Below are positions 1 to 9,951 of a stretch of 64,000 nucleotides of DNA, piece after piece (within the stretch, counting starts at the first letter, position 1; every line of letters starts with the position of its first letter). Location: assembly GCF_900107755.1 (NCBI RefSeq), contig NZ_FNQR01000001.1:402831-466830 (forward strand). Reading direction: 5' to 3'. Origin of the DNA: Thalassobacillus cyri. GTDB lineage: Bacteria > Bacillota > Bacilli > Bacillales > Halobacillaceae. Position numbers and translations under genes: made by a program. The notes below the pieces were generated by a model. The model had not been told where the DNA came from and did not search any database. It worked only from the letters and a program-made list of their open reading frames with translations.

Positions 1-877
<877 letters not shown>

Positions 878-1194
878 TCAAATCATACAAATTTATACAT
901 TTCCTCCAGGCATAAAAAAACGGAATTGTCCTTCTTTATCATAAAGGGGTTAAAAGGTTATATATTGATTACAAGGAAATATGGTAATGTGTTCCTTATT
1001 GAACTAAAGGCGGCGTTAGTTTAAGTTCGAATCCAGGGTATTATCTCGACATAAGTCTTCCGTTTAAGGAGGCTTAATTAAATACTCATTAGGGGTGTGT
1101 TTGGGGTTGACTTTATCCCTGCGATCATCTTTCTCCTTCAAAATATGTATGCTATGCTAAAAGTAACAATATTTTGACATTTAGAGGTGTTTCA
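878..1194. other. Intergenic, no gene seen
   Basis: No convincing gene. It holds an imperfect palindrome at about 1003-1025 (TTGAACTAA then TTAGTTTAA around GGCGGCG) and a GTTCGAATCC stretch that mimics a tRNA T-arm but has no cloverleaf around it. The last 20 bases carry the ribosome site (AGAGGTG) of the next gene. Confidence 0.4.
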
Positions 1195-1503
1195 ATGAAT
1201 TTCTTTAGAATATTGGCTGTTGTTTTTATTGCTTATTTATCCTATATGGCATATGAAAAAGGAATTGAGTTAAAAGCAATGGGAACAAATGCTGATGGGG
1301 ATGGCATAGGTATTAGCTTCTTAGGTATCCAAACCGCAGAAAGAGTCCCTGAAGGAAACATTCCCCAACACGCACATGGATTCTTTGTTTTTAGTGTGAT
1401 TTTGGGGACTTCAGGTTTGCTTCTCTTGTTTCTGCCATTGATTAAAAAACTAGTGCCATCATCTTTAAAATATTGGATGCGGAAACAGTTAGAAACTGAT
1501 TAA
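1195..1503 (+). CDS. Small membrane protein, function unknown
   Basis: 102 residues from ATG 1195, preceded by AGAGGTG; the longer TTG start at 1174 has no ribosome site. An N-terminal hydrophobic helix (residues 4-19), a polar loop with a Gly/Asp-rich turn (NADGDGIG), a second hydrophobic helix (about 60-85) and a basic tail suggest a two-pass membrane protein. I do not recognise a family. A stem-loop with a T-rich tail follows directly. Confidence 0.6.
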   Translation: MNFFRILAVVFIAYLSYMAYEKGIELKAMGTNADGDGIGISFLGIQTAERVPEGNIPQHAHGFFVFSVILGTSGLLLLFLPLIKKLVPSSLKYWMRKQLETD

Positions 1504-1513
1504 TACCGAGAGG

Positions 1514-1543
1514 AGTCAACATTTCATGTTGGCTTTTATTTTT
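1514..1543 (+). terminator. Rho-independent terminator
   Basis: Stem AGTCAACAT / ATGTTGGCT with a three-base loop, then a T-rich stretch (TTTTATTTTTT). It lies 10 bases after the stop of the preceding small membrane gene. Confidence 0.75.
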
Positions 1544-1814
1544 TCGATTATCCAGGCTCTTTGCGGCTTGGGAATCACTTTAGAGAAAGTAAGAGCTCTT
1601 TTAAGTAATTATCTTGGTCTAAGTATGCCAATTAAAGGGAGCAATAATCATTTCAGATCGCTGTCTTTTCAATACTAAAAATTTGAATTTATGGGATCTA
1701 GCCGCATTATCATCCGGGCAATAATTTAATAAACGACAATGATTGAGAAGAGAGTCAAGTGTTTTATAGCTAGCTTGGGAGGTTCCTTTCAAATTAAGCT
1801 TAAGGGGGTTTTTA

Positions 1815-2500
1815 ATGTTTAAAACATGGGGATCTTCGCGCTTATAATCATACTTTTTGCTGGATGTGCCACCAATGAAACTGTTTCTGTTGAGGGTAAA
1901 ATATTTGAAGTGAATCATGAGGAAGATACAATTATCGTCTTTGTTGAAGATTCGGAAAAACAAGAAATGGTTCAAGATAAAGAACAGAAGTCAATCGAAG
2001 CTTTTATAGTAAAACCAGATGAAAGTATGGAAGTAAAAGGTGAAGTACATTCGTTTAATGATTTAAAGCAGGGTCAAAAAGTGGCCGTAGAAATTAGGGA
2101 GAAATATGAAGAAAAACTCGTTACAAAGAATGTTCTGTTTAAGAACCACAGTAAATTACCTTCCTATAAATCCCAGTCGGTAACAGTCACACCTTATTCC
2201 AAACAGGATATTGTTCAGGAACTAACAATAGAAGAAGGGTATGGGCTTTATACTTATAATCCGGAACCTAATGAAGAGGGACGGTACAATACCTACCCTA
2301 ATTCTGTTGCAGCAGACTTTCCTTTTCAAAGAGTACATGTCACCCTTTCTGTCAGCGATGTTAAAAACACAGAGGAATTGTTAGGGTTATATGAAGGTTC
2401 TCCTACCTATATAATTACTGATGAAAAAGGAATTGTATTCAAAACTAACAAGATAACAGAGCTTAATCAATTTATTGAAAACTTAGAGAAACCAAAGTGA
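1815..2500 (+). pseudogene. Putative lipoprotein with a frameshift in the signal peptide
   Basis: The open frame from ATG 1826 encodes 224 residues with lipobox LFAGC only 14 residues in, without the usual basic N-end and without a ribosome site at proper distance. A better start, ATG 1815, follows AAGGGGG but is one base out of frame. Adding one G to the GGGG run at 1828-1831 would join them as MFKTWGIFALIIILFAGC, a normal lipoprotein signal peptide. The mature part is acidic, with a possible small OB-like segment near residues 20-85 and no family I know. Either the gene is disrupted at its start, the base count is wrong, or translation begins weakly at 1826. Confidence 0.55.
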
Positions 2501-2705
2501 ACTTCTTAAATGGGCTAAATGAAACTTGCCCATTAATGCCCCTACATATTGAGTAATATAATATCTTGCTTCCAGTCTACCTCGTAAGGGGGCATTTCAA
2601 CAGGAACTGAAAATCCTTACCTAAGGGATTAGATATAAAACTATAAATGAAGCAGTTAAATGTGAACAAGTACAAAATTAATGTAGGGATTAAGGGGGAA
2701 ATGAC

Positions 2706-3023
2706 ATGCAATGGGAGACTTTGCCTAATTGGATTTGGGCAGTATATTACTTATTTTTCATTATAACCCTAGTTACTGCCATATTTAGTATTGTAAAAAG
2801 GGATAAGAAAAGCTGGTCCGTTGCAGCCTTTGTATTTACTATTACAGTTCCGATAGTTAGTCTGATAAGTAGTATTGGAAGGACAGAAGGAATGAATGAA
2901 TTTGAATATTTAGTTAGCCAATTACAACAAGGTGCTGTTTGGTCTATTTTCGTATGGATAGGCTATTTCTTTTTATTAGGATGGTGGAGTTTATTCCTGT
3001 TTAAAATTAGACTAATAAAATAG
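2706..3023 (+). CDS. Three-helix membrane protein, unknown
   Basis: 105 residues starting at ATG 2706 after TTAAGGGGGAAATGAC. Three hydrophobic helices (about 8-30, 37-55, 78-98) separated by a basic loop (KRDKKSW) and an acidic segment (RTEGMNEFEYL). No recognised domain. The 200 bases upstream contain a short stem-loop (AATGGGC / GCCCATT, 2509-2534) but no other gene. Confidence 0.6.
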   Translation: MQWETLPNWIWAVYYLFFIITLVTAIFSIVKRDKKSWSVAAFVFTITVPIVSLISSIGRTEGMNEFEYLVSQLQQGAVWSIFVWIGYFFLLGWWSLFLFKIRLIK

Positions 3024-3209
3024 CCCGCACTAAAGTAACGAGGATATAGTCATAGAAATATTTCGAAATCAAGTCTTTCACAATATGGGGCAATTATTTA
3101 ACTGGATTCATCGTCCTTTACTTATTCAAAAATTTGAAATTGAAGGTTATATTACTTAAGTTTAGTTATAAAGGGAATACAGGATTATACGCTTTCACTC
3201 TATATGAAT

Positions 3210-3632
3210 TTAGTTTTTATTTTCAGTAATAATTGTGAAGGCTACACCGAACTTGTCCTTTACATAACCTTGAGCAGGGGTAAAGGAAGTTTCCTCCAAT
3301 GGACCGATTACTTTTCCTTCCTGTTTTAAGGCTTCAAAAATTTGTTTTGTTTTCTCCACTTCGTTCGTTGTTACATAAATAGCTGCCTGATTTCCTATTT
3401 GTCGGGGGAACCCTGGCGAATCGAAAAGTATCATTTCCGTTTCACCAACTTGTAGCCTTGCATGGGCCACAAAGTCCAAGATTTTTTCAGGAAAAGACAT
3501 TCCAGGAAATGCCGGAATCTCTCCATACTTTTGAATCGATAGAACTTTAGCATCCAATATGTTTTTGTAGTAATGAATCGCTTCCTTTGCATTTCCGTCA
3601 AACATTAAATGAGGCAATGCTCGTATGGACAT
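3210..3632 (-). CDS. PhnB-like VOC-family protein
   Basis: 140 residues of the vicinal-oxygen-chelate fold, PhnB/YjdN subgroup (also annotated 3-demethylubiquinone methyltransferase-like). Family marks: N-terminal PHLMFDGNAKEAIHYY, VGETEMILFD in the middle, and the closing QGYVKDKFGVAFTI. Proteins of this type bind small ligands or metals; the substrate cannot be told. ATG at 3632 follows AAGGAG with proper spacing. It is a single gene facing its neighbours. Confidence 0.85.
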   Translation of the reverse strand: MSIRALPHLMFDGNAKEAIHYYKNILDAKVLSIQKYGEIPAFPGMSFPEKILDFVAHARLQVGETEMILFDSPGFPRQIGNQAAIYVTTNEVEKTKQIFEALKQEGKVIGPLEETSFTPAQGYVKDKFGVAFTIITENKN

Positions 3633-3921
3633 GTAGAGTCAACTCCTTTATTTACTATTTATTTCCATGGTAGCATATGAACAAAGTGTTGTTTTCTTTT
3701 CGATTGCTATATTGAACGCCACTCAAAATAAAAACTATGTACTTATTAAAAACTTAAAATAATACCAGATAGTTTGTTAAGTATCCTTATATCGAGTCTT
3801 CAAGTATCGGGTAGCAATTGTTTAAAGTTGACGATCGCTTTTTCACTAATGAATTAGAAAAGTTGAGATGTGAAACATTATACAAGGGTCTCTCGTAGCA
3901 ATACTAAAAGGGGGGCTTGGC

Positions 3922-4113
3922 TTGAGTAAAGACAGGAAAACACCTGAACTAAGGAGAGAGGGTCTACGACAAAAAGAATTAAACAATCCTTCTAGCAGTA
4001 TCCACGGGAGCAATACTTCTGATTTAGCAGGTAGCATAAATTGGAAGGGCACAGGAATACTAATTCTTCTAATAATAGTTGGGTTTATAATCTATGCTGT
4101 ATTTTTTCGGTAA
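3922..4113 (+). CDS. DUF6366-like small membrane protein
   Basis: 63 residues from TTG 3922 after AAAGGGGGG. Charged N-terminus with ETPE-like KTPELRREGLRQKEL motif, then the conserved GSINWKGTGILILLIIVGF leading into a single C-terminal transmembrane helix. This layout matches the small DUF6366 family of Bacillaceae, often misannotated as phage capsid protein. Function unknown. Confidence 0.7.
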   Translation: MSKDRKTPELRREGLRQKELNNPSSSIHGSNTSDLAGSINWKGTGILILLIIVGFIIYAVFFR

Positions 4114-4293
4114 CTGGGGCGTTTTATCTACTTTAGGTCATCTCGAAATCAAATCTACCGTTAGGGGCGATTACTCAATAGAGCACGCGTCCTTTATTAT
4201 ATAAGCACAAGGAATATCAGGGCATTTAATTATTTAACTGAATGGGCAGGTTTGTTGAAGAATCTAACGTTATATTTAGGGAGGAATTCAAGT

Positions 4294-4653
4294 ATGAAAA
4301 CAAGACTCTTGCATGTACGGGCAAATGTAGAAGACTTAAAAAGGTCAGTTCAATGGTATGAAGAAGTGCTAGGCTTTACTGTTAAAGCAACATGGCCACC
4401 AGAAAATCCTAATTATGTCCATTTTGAACATGAAGGGGGAGCGATGTTTGCTTTAATGGAGCATGAAAATTATCCAACCCCAGGTCGTTTTAATTTTTAT
4501 GTCGATAATGTAGATAGTCTATGGGATAAATTAAAGAACAAAGCCGAAGTGTTAGAGGAATTGTTTTCTACCCCATATGGAAGTAGAAAGTTTACGATTC
4601 TTGATATAGATGGCAATGAGTTGGGATTTGTACAAGATAATATTACGGACTAA
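4294..4653 (+). CDS. VOC (glyoxalase/bleomycin-resistance) family protein
   Basis: 119 residues from ATG 4294, eight bases after GGGAGG; the longer TTG start at 4252 lacks a ribosome site. The fold is shown by LLHVRANVEDLKRSVQWYEEVLGF at the start and FTILDIDGNELGFVQ at the end. Possible metal ligands are the first His and the Glu in DGNELGF, as in glyoxalase-type enzymes. Substrate unknown. A terminator follows at 4670. Confidence 0.85.
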   Translation: MKTRLLHVRANVEDLKRSVQWYEEVLGFTVKATWPPENPNYVHFEHEGGAMFALMEHENYPTPGRFNFYVDNVDSLWDKLKNKAEVLEELFSTPYGSRKFTILDIDGNELGFVQDNITD

Positions 4654-4669
4654 AGTCTACTAACTGCGG

Positions 4670-4699
4670 AGCTTTCCGGATAAGGAAAGCCTCTTTTTT
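4670..4699 (+). terminator. Rho-independent terminator
   Basis: Stem GCTTTCC / GGAAAGC with a GGATAA loop followed by CTCTTTTTT. Confidence 0.7.
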
Positions 4700-4788
4700 G
4701 TGGGCAAAAGAGTATTGTTTTAGTAAGAAAGTTTTGGAATAATTGGAATTAACTATCTGCTTGGACAGTGTTCGAAAGGAGGTACAGG

Positions 4789-5277
4789 GTGAGAAATAAT
4801 GGGGATGTTCCATCTGGAACGCTGCAAGTTTTACCGGTCATTAAAAAGTTTGAGGAAGAAGCCAAACTCCTTATATTAGATGGATTATTAGAACGTTTCG
4901 GTTTTATTGACCATTCCCTTAATCCTGATCTAGATGAGATTATGATCCATTTTAATAAAGAGGGAAATATATTTTTAATTGCCTTAGTAAACAAAGAGCT
5001 AGTGGCGACTGGAGCTCTTACTAAAGAAAGTGAGCGGGTGGGAAGGATTGAGCGAATGTCGGTAAAAAGACAATATAGGCGACAGGGCGTGGGGAAAAGA
5101 ATGTTACAGGCTATCGAGTCGTATGCAAGGTCACTTGATTATACGAAACTTGTTTTAGAAACGAATAATAATTGGGAAAGTGCTCTACATTTTTATTCTT
5201 TCAACGGTTATCGTTCCTATTTAAATGATGGTCAACGCACGCATTTCGAAAAATCCATTTCAGAAAGAGGGGTATGA
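4789..5277 (+). CDS. GNAT-family N-acetyltransferase
   Basis: 162 residues from GTG 4789, chosen because AAAGGAGG sits six bases before it; the GTG at 4768 lies upstream of that site. The acetyl-CoA binding motif RRQGVGKRM and the later NNWESALHFYSFNGY are typical of GNAT enzymes. The acceptor is unknown. The methyltransferase gene begins three bases after its stop, so the two are probably co-transcribed. Confidence 0.85.
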   Translation: MRNNGDVPSGTLQVLPVIKKFEEEAKLLILDGLLERFGFIDHSLNPDLDEIMIHFNKEGNIFLIALVNKELVATGALTKESERVGRIERMSVKRQYRRQGVGKRMLQAIESYARSLDYTKLVLETNNNWESALHFYSFNGYRSYLNDGQRTHFEKSISERGV

Positions 5278-5280
5278 TGA

Positions 5281-6042
5281 ATGAAAGTTACTGACTATTC
5301 AGAAGTAGCAAAAGTCTATGATAGGAACCAATTTAGATTCGAGGAAGTAGCAGCCGATTCAGACCTGAAAAATTTTATAACGCACAACCCTAAATCAAAA
5401 TACAATTTCCTGGACCTGGCTTGTGGAACAGGTATCTACCTCCACCATCAAATAGAATCTTTTAAGGATTTTAACATTCACTGGTACGGACTTGATGCTT
5501 CCCAGGATATGTTAAATAAAGCAAAAGAGAAGGTAGATCACGTATCATTTAAGCATGCACGTGCAGAGAGCATGCCTTATGAAGATGGAACATTTGATAT
5601 CATAACTAATAATTATGCTTTCCACCATTTTACGCAAAAAGAAAAGGCTTTAGATGAAATCAATCGCGTGTTGAAACGGGACGGAATTTATAAACTACAT
5701 AACATAGATATTTACGGAATGAAAAAATGGTGGGTCTATCATTACTTTCCGTCTGCATTATTAGAGGATTACAAGCGTTTTTGGGAACATGAAGTTATAT
5801 TTAGAGAGCTATCTCAGAGAGGTTTTGAGGTTCGAATTGATTGTAAGTATCACATGGAGGATGTCAAAGTAGCAGATTATATAGGGCACGTGGAAAACAG
5901 AGATATATCCGTGCTTACCCTTATTGACGACGCAGAATATGAACATGGTTTATATAGGATGAATCAGGATTTAGGAAGGGATCCTGATACAATGGTTACC
6001 AATGATTTTTCAGAATTGATTTGTATGGCTCAAAAAAAATAA
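5281..6042 (+). CDS. Class I SAM-dependent methyltransferase
   Basis: 253 residues. Motif I FLDLACGTGIYL (SAM loop), acidic motif YGLDASQDML, and motif IV DIITNNYAFHHF place it with the UbiE/Methyltransf_11 group. The C-terminal 100 residues are less conserved and carry no other domain I recognise. It forms a two-gene unit with the acetyltransferase just upstream, which hints at modification of a small molecule. Substrate unknown. Confidence 0.85.
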   Translation: MKVTDYSEVAKVYDRNQFRFEEVAADSDLKNFITHNPKSKYNFLDLACGTGIYLHHQIESFKDFNIHWYGLDASQDMLNKAKEKVDHVSFKHARAESMPYEDGTFDIITNNYAFHHFTQKEKALDEINRVLKRDGIYKLHNIDIYGMKKWWVYHYFPSALLEDYKRFWEHEVIFRELSQRGFEVRIDCKYHMEDVKVADYIGHVENRDISVLTLIDDAEYEHGLYRMNQDLGRDPDTMVTNDFSELICMAQKK

Positions 6043-6387
6043 ACTATTATTTCACTCATTCATTTGATTACCCTTCCAGGATTACAAACAGGTATTAGGT
6101 GGCCGGTTGCTGGTGAAAGGTGAAAAATGGCATGTTTTGATATGAATGAACTCGATGGTCATCCGCCTTCTAACGGTTTTTAAAGATGGTCCTTGCGTTC
6201 TTTAACATTGGCAGAGCTAGAGCCTTGGAAAGTAATAATATTTATTGGCAATTACTGCTTTCAACAGCCTTGAATTAACTAAAAGCTTTATATAATTTGC
6301 ACAATAAGGTTTCCCCATGCAGGTGGGGATTTTGAAAGAAATAGGGTAAAGGCTACTATATAAGTTTCTAACAAAGGAGGCAGGGTT
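6043..6387. other. Intergenic, 345 bases, no gene seen
   Basis: No frame with a ribosome site. A short stem-loop CCCCA / TGGGG lies near 6314-6330, and the ribosome site AAAGGAGG of the next gene is at its end. Confidence 0.4.
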
Positions 6388-6942
6388 ATGAAAGTCTATA
6401 CGATTGGGCACTCCGACCATGACAAGCAACAATTCCTGGAGATGCTTAAGACTGCTGATATCGAATATGTGGCGGATATCCGTGCCTTCCCTGCCAGCCG
6501 TAAGTACCCGCAGTTTAATAAGGAAAGAATGGATGATTGGCTTAGGGAAGAGGGGCTTGCGTACCGTCATTTCCCGTTACTCGGTGGCAGACGGAGCCGG
6601 TCAGGCGAGATTGGGGAGGATCTGAATACCGGGTGGAACAACCGCTCGTTCCACAATTATGCGGATTATACATTAACGAAAGAATTTCAAAATGGGCTGG
6701 GGGATTTAAAAGCGAAAGCGGAAGGAAAGAACCTGGTCTATATGTGCTCCGAGCGGCATCCGGCAAGGTGCCACCGCCTGTTGATCAGTAACTGGCTGCA
6801 GGCGAATGGGTGGGAAGTTTTTCATATGATCAACGACTCTAAAGGAAAAACGGAGTTGGTCGGTCATGAACTTGGCCGGTGGGGTGCGATACCTATTGTG
6901 GAAGAGGATGGAACGGTAGTGTATCCGATGCTTGAGGATTAA
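6388..6942 (+). CDS. DUF488-family protein
   Basis: 184 residues. The family signature is complete: MKVYTIGHSDHD at the start, VADIRAFPASRKYPQFN, the conserved HFPLLGGRR, and CSERHPARCHRLLI near residue 125, which contains the two conserved Cys residues. DUF488 proteins are widespread and lack a firmly known function. ATG follows AAAGGAGGCAGGGTT. GC content is visibly higher than in the AT-rich genes before it, suggesting a different history. Confidence 0.9.
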   Translation: MKVYTIGHSDHDKQQFLEMLKTADIEYVADIRAFPASRKYPQFNKERMDDWLREEGLAYRHFPLLGGRRSRSGEIGEDLNTGWNNRSFHNYADYTLTKEFQNGLGDLKAKAEGKNLVYMCSERHPARCHRLLISNWLQANGWEVFHMINDSKGKTELVGHELGRWGAIPIVEEDGTVVYPMLED

Positions 6943-6991
6943 TATTTTCCTTATAAGCTTATGAAATCAATAGATCAAAAAACGTCCATCA

Positions 6992-7156
6992 TCAATTTAT
7001 ATCCTGATACCTGTCAACCTCCTGATATGCTTTATACTTATACTCATTACAATCTATTTTCTCTTCCACGTTATTGTGCTTCATATTTTTCATATCTATA
7101 TAAACACGGATCACTAAAAATAATAGTAATGGACTAACCATATATAACCAAATCAT
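6992..7156 (-). CDS. 54-residue single-helix membrane peptide
   Basis: Short minus-strand frame with ATG at 7156 placed eight bases after AAGGAG. It begins MIWLYMVSPLLLFLVIRVYI, a clear transmembrane helix, followed by a hydrophilic tail rich in Asn, Lys and Tyr. No family recognised. The combination of a good ribosome site and a sensible membrane topology argues for a real gene. Confidence 0.5.
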   Translation of the reverse strand: MIWLYMVSPLLLFLVIRVYIDMKNMKHNNVEEKIDCNEYKYKAYQEVDRYQDIN

Positions 7157-7358
7157 TCCCATATCTCCTTATTTTATAGGATTGAAAGTTGTTTACTATA
7201 TATACGAATGAATATGGAGTTCGTTTCATTTATTGTAAAATTTAACCAACAAGCATAACACTTCCCCGATAGCTTGCAGTTTACTTCCATACACTTAGGG
7301 GACAAAGGAATAATGTAAATAACTGGACATACACCTCTTATATAGAGAGTTGGTTATT

Positions 7359-7493
7359 ATGAAGAAAAATGTTATTGGTATTGTTTTAATAATAATCATT
7401 TTAGGTTCTACGTTAGTGTTAGCAAACAACTCAGATGAATCGGCTAATGCTAAATCTGATGAACAAATAGAAAGTGAATTATTAAAAAAGTAA
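7359..7493 (+). CDS. 44-residue secreted or anchored peptide
   Basis: MKKNVIGIVLIIIILGSTLV gives a basic start and a strong hydrophobic helix, then an acidic polar tail. It looks like a signal peptide (possible cleavage after LVLA) or a single-pass anchor. The ribosome site is weak (GAGAG about 10 bases before ATG). No known family. Confidence 0.45.
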   Translation: MKKNVIGIVLIIIILGSTLVLANNSDESANAKSDEQIESELLKK

Positions 7494-7550
7494 GAAATAT
7501 ATAAAATTGGATGTCTTCATTTGATTGTGATATAGAAAAGGGTGGGAATA

Positions 7551-7670
7551 ATGCTATATAGAAAAGGCTTTGCCTGGTTGATACCGACGGTATTATGTAC
7601 GGTAATCTATTCACTTACTATTCCATCCATGGGATTTCTCACGCTTCTTAATTTTCTTCTTTTTAATTAA
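7551..7670 (+). CDS. 39-residue hydrophobic peptide
   Basis: ATG 7551 follows AAAAGGGTGGGAATA. The product is nearly all hydrophobic (MLYRKGFAWLIPTVLCTVIY and so on) with two possible membrane segments. It lies 57 bases after the 44-residue peptide on the same strand, so the two may form a unit. No family recognised. Confidence 0.45.
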   Translation: MLYRKGFAWLIPTVLCTVIYSLTIPSMGFLTLLNFLLFN

Positions 7671-7688
7671 TTTATCACAAAATATAAA

Positions 7689-7724
7689 GGACTCGGCTTA
7701 AAGTAACATTCTTAAGTCGAGTCC
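7689..7724 (-). terminator. Terminator of the phoD-tatA unit
   Basis: Perfect-looking stem GGACTCGGCTTAA / TTAAGTCGAGTCC with one wobble pair, followed on the minus strand by TTTATATTTT. It ends the phoD-tatA transcript. Confidence 0.8.
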
Positions 7725-7732
7725 TTCATTGT

Positions 7733-7933
7733 TTAACTTTTTGTTTGGGAAGTAGGTTCTTCCTTAGAAGGTGTTTCGTCTGTATCTTCCATCAAGACTC
7801 TGGTGCTATTTTTGAATTCCTGCAGCGCTGTTCCAAAAGAACGCCCGATTTCCGGCAATTTAGAAGGCCCCAAGATGATCAAAGCAAGCACTAATACCAG
7901 AATCAATCCAGGTACTCCTATATTTTGAAGCAT
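7733..7933 (-). CDS. tatA: Twin-arginine translocase subunit TatA
   Basis: 66 residues: one N-terminal transmembrane helix with the family motif [19 protein letters not shown], then an amphipathic helix and an acidic tail. TatA oligomers form the membrane passage for folded proteins carrying a twin-arginine signal. It follows phoD by 18 bases, matching the B. subtilis phoD-tatAd-tatCd order, but no tatC follows here: the unit ends at the terminator at 7689-7724. TatC must be encoded elsewhere. Confidence 0.93.
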   Translation of the reverse strand: MLQNIGVPGLILVLVLALIILGPSKLPEIGRSFGTALQEFKNSTRVLMEDTDETPSKEEPTSQTKS

Positions 7934-7951
7934 GGTTGTTATCTCCTACCG

Positions 7952-9856
7952 TTAGACGTTGACCGTGCTGTTATCTTCCGTTACGTTGATCGAAGCTTCG
8001 CCGTTTGGTATTTCACATTGCCATAATAACTCTTTTGAAGCGGAAGGCTTTTCGATATTATCAACGGAATAGGCGGTCCATTTCGCTTTACTTTTTGATA
8101 GTTCTAATACGGCATAACCATGCGTCGTACTGTCAAAAAGCTGGATCCACGGGTTTTCCACTTTTACAATGTTTTGCAGTTCCTTGAATAATATTTCTGC
8201 AGTTACTGTACTGGCGGTTCCCAGTTTTCCTCTAAGCAATTGGATCATTTTTTCTGTTCCTTCGGATGCTATTGGACTTGAGGGGGCTGGGACGTCGTTT
8301 AAGCTGTTGCGGAGCGTTTCCCGGAGGTTGCTGGAAGTCACTGATCCGACCATCAATTCCACTCCATATGTTTCACCGGAATCACTGTACTCCGATTGCA
8401 AGTAGGAAGCTTCGAAAGTATGGAAATCACCTGTCAAAGCAATAAAGTTTTCGATGCCTTCCTTGATGACGGTCTGGGCAATTGCATCGCGTTCATACGT
8501 GAATCCATCCCAGGCATCAAGGTTCATAAATTTATTCAAAAATTTCAGCTGTGTATTCTGTACTTCGTTCCCCCATAGCTTCCACGTACTCCTGGACTGC
8601 TTCAATTCGGATAAAAACCAATCTTTCTGGGTACTCCCAAGCATCGTACGGTCAGAGGAGTTCATGTTCGGGCAGCCATCGGTGACATAGCGGTCCAATT
8701 CTCCTTCGCCGCATGGGTGTGAGCTTCGGTACAGCCGCTCATCGGTCATATAAATGGATGCCAGTTTACCAAGGATAATGGAACGGTAGATTTTGATCGA
8801 TTCTTCGAATGACTTGGAGCCATCATAGGGAACACGTGCTGGCATAAACTCAAACCAGACCTGGTTGGCAAACAACCGGCGCTGCGGGTTAGACTCCAGG
8901 CTGTCATCAGGGGCGACTGCCGGGTGGTAGGTATCATTGGCGAATTCATGATCATCCCATGTAGCTACCATGCCATGCTTTTCATGAAGCTTCTGCAAAT
9001 CCTTGTCCGTACGGTACGTTTTATATAACATCCGGTAATCTTCCAGGGTGAAGGCTTTTGCTTTTCCACTTGGAAGGCTGATCTGTCTGTCTTCCAAACC
9101 ACCCTGATAGACAGCGTCTCCTACTGATTCATAAATATAATCACCAACATGCAGGAAAAAATCCATTTCTTCAGCTGCCATGTGACCTAATGCATTAAAG
9201 TAGCCATTTGTGTAGTCCTGACAGGAAACATAGCCAATCTTAGCGGAAGCAATATCACTGTCTGCATCAGGCAAGGTTCTGCATCTTCCGGTTTTACTGA
9301 CAAGGCCGCTTTTCGTTAAAAAACGGTAGTAATAAGTCTGGGCTGGCTGCAATGTACCATCCAGGTCGACGCGTACGACATTGTCATGGTCTTTCCAAAT
9401 CGGTGTGAAACCAGTGATTTCTGTTGAGGAGAAGTCTTCTTTTTTACTTACTTCAAACATGACGAACTTACCCTGCTCGATCGCATCGACAAGGGAAGCA
9501 TCATTTTTTGAGCGTTGCTCTTCCATCCAGTAGACAACGTCACTGTCTATTTCCTGATTGGTGAAACCTGTTTCAAGGGAAGGTTCTACCCTGGTCCAAA
9601 GCATCATCCCAGTTGGTGTCGGGTCACCGGAGGCAATGGTTTGAGGAAAACCATTACCGGGTGTCTGTGATGGAATATAAGGCGTCACCTTTGATGCCGC
9701 TTCTGCTTTAGTCACCATTGACGTCAAGCGCCCGATTCCGGAGGTTTCGAGAGCGAGTACAGCTGACCCTGCTAAAAAATACTTGAGAAAAGTTCTCCGG
9801 GACTTGTTATAAGTATCGGTTTGGTTTTGAAACTCATTTTCGTGATTGGATTTCAC
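7952..9856 (-). CDS. phoD: PhoD-type alkaline phosphatase/phosphodiesterase, Tat-exported
   Basis: 634 residues from GTG 9856, chosen because AAGGAGG lies seven bases before it; an earlier ATG at 9889 would sit upstream of the ribosome site. The twin-arginine signal NKSRRTFLKYFLAG is near residue 20. Metal-site motifs of PhoD are visible: GYVSCQDY, HVGDYIYE, ATWDDHEFANDTY, WGNEVQ and ALTGDFHTFE. The family uses iron and calcium and hydrolyses phosphodiesters such as teichoic acids during phosphate starvation. The neighbouring tatA supplies part of its export route, and a Pho-box-like array sits upstream. Confidence 0.93.
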   Translation of the reverse strand: MKSNHENEFQNQTDTYNKSRRTFLKYFLAGSAVLALETSGIGRLTSMVTKAEAASKVTPYIPSQTPGNGFPQTIASGDPTPTGMMLWTRVEPSLETGFTNQEIDSDVVYWMEEQRSKNDASLVDAIEQGKFVMFEVSKKEDFSSTEITGFTPIWKDHDNVVRVDLDGTLQPAQTYYYRFLTKSGLVSKTGRCRTLPDADSDIASAKIGYVSCQDYTNGYFNALGHMAAEEMDFFLHVGDYIYESVGDAVYQGGLEDRQISLPSGKAKAFTLEDYRMLYKTYRTDKDLQKLHEKHGMVATWDDHEFANDTYHPAVAPDDSLESNPQRRLFANQVWFEFMPARVPYDGSKSFEESIKIYRSIILGKLASIYMTDERLYRSSHPCGEGELDRYVTDGCPNMNSSDRTMLGSTQKDWFLSELKQSRSTWKLWGNEVQNTQLKFLNKFMNLDAWDGFTYERDAIAQTVIKEGIENFIALTGDFHTFEASYLQSEYSDSGETYGVELMVGSVTSSNLRETLRNSLNDVPAPSSPIASEGTEKMIQLLRGKLGTASTVTAEILFKELQNIVKVENPWIQLFDSTTHGYAVLELSKSKAKWTAYSVDNIEKPSASKELLWQCEIPNGEASINVTEDNSTVNV

Positions 9857-9901
9857 GTATAATCCTCCTTTCATGATGTACATCACCATAGTACTTCACG
9901 A

Positions 9902-9951
9902 TATTAAAGAAGGATTAAAGAAAGTGTTACAGGTCGTTATAAAAGTGTAAA
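9902..9951 (-). promoter_or_regulatory. Candidate PhoP-binding array (Pho box) upstream of phoD
   Basis: Five hexamers in 11-base steps on the minus strand: TTTACA, ATAACG, TAACAC, TTAATC, TTAATA. PhoP of Bacillus binds direct repeats resembling TTAACA with five-base gaps. The match is imperfect in the middle repeats, but the spacing is exact and phoD is a known Pho-regulon gene. Confidence 0.5.

Noticed and set aside
1020..1035. tRNA-like GTTCGAATCC
   Set aside because: No acceptor stem, D-arm or anticodon arm can be drawn around it.
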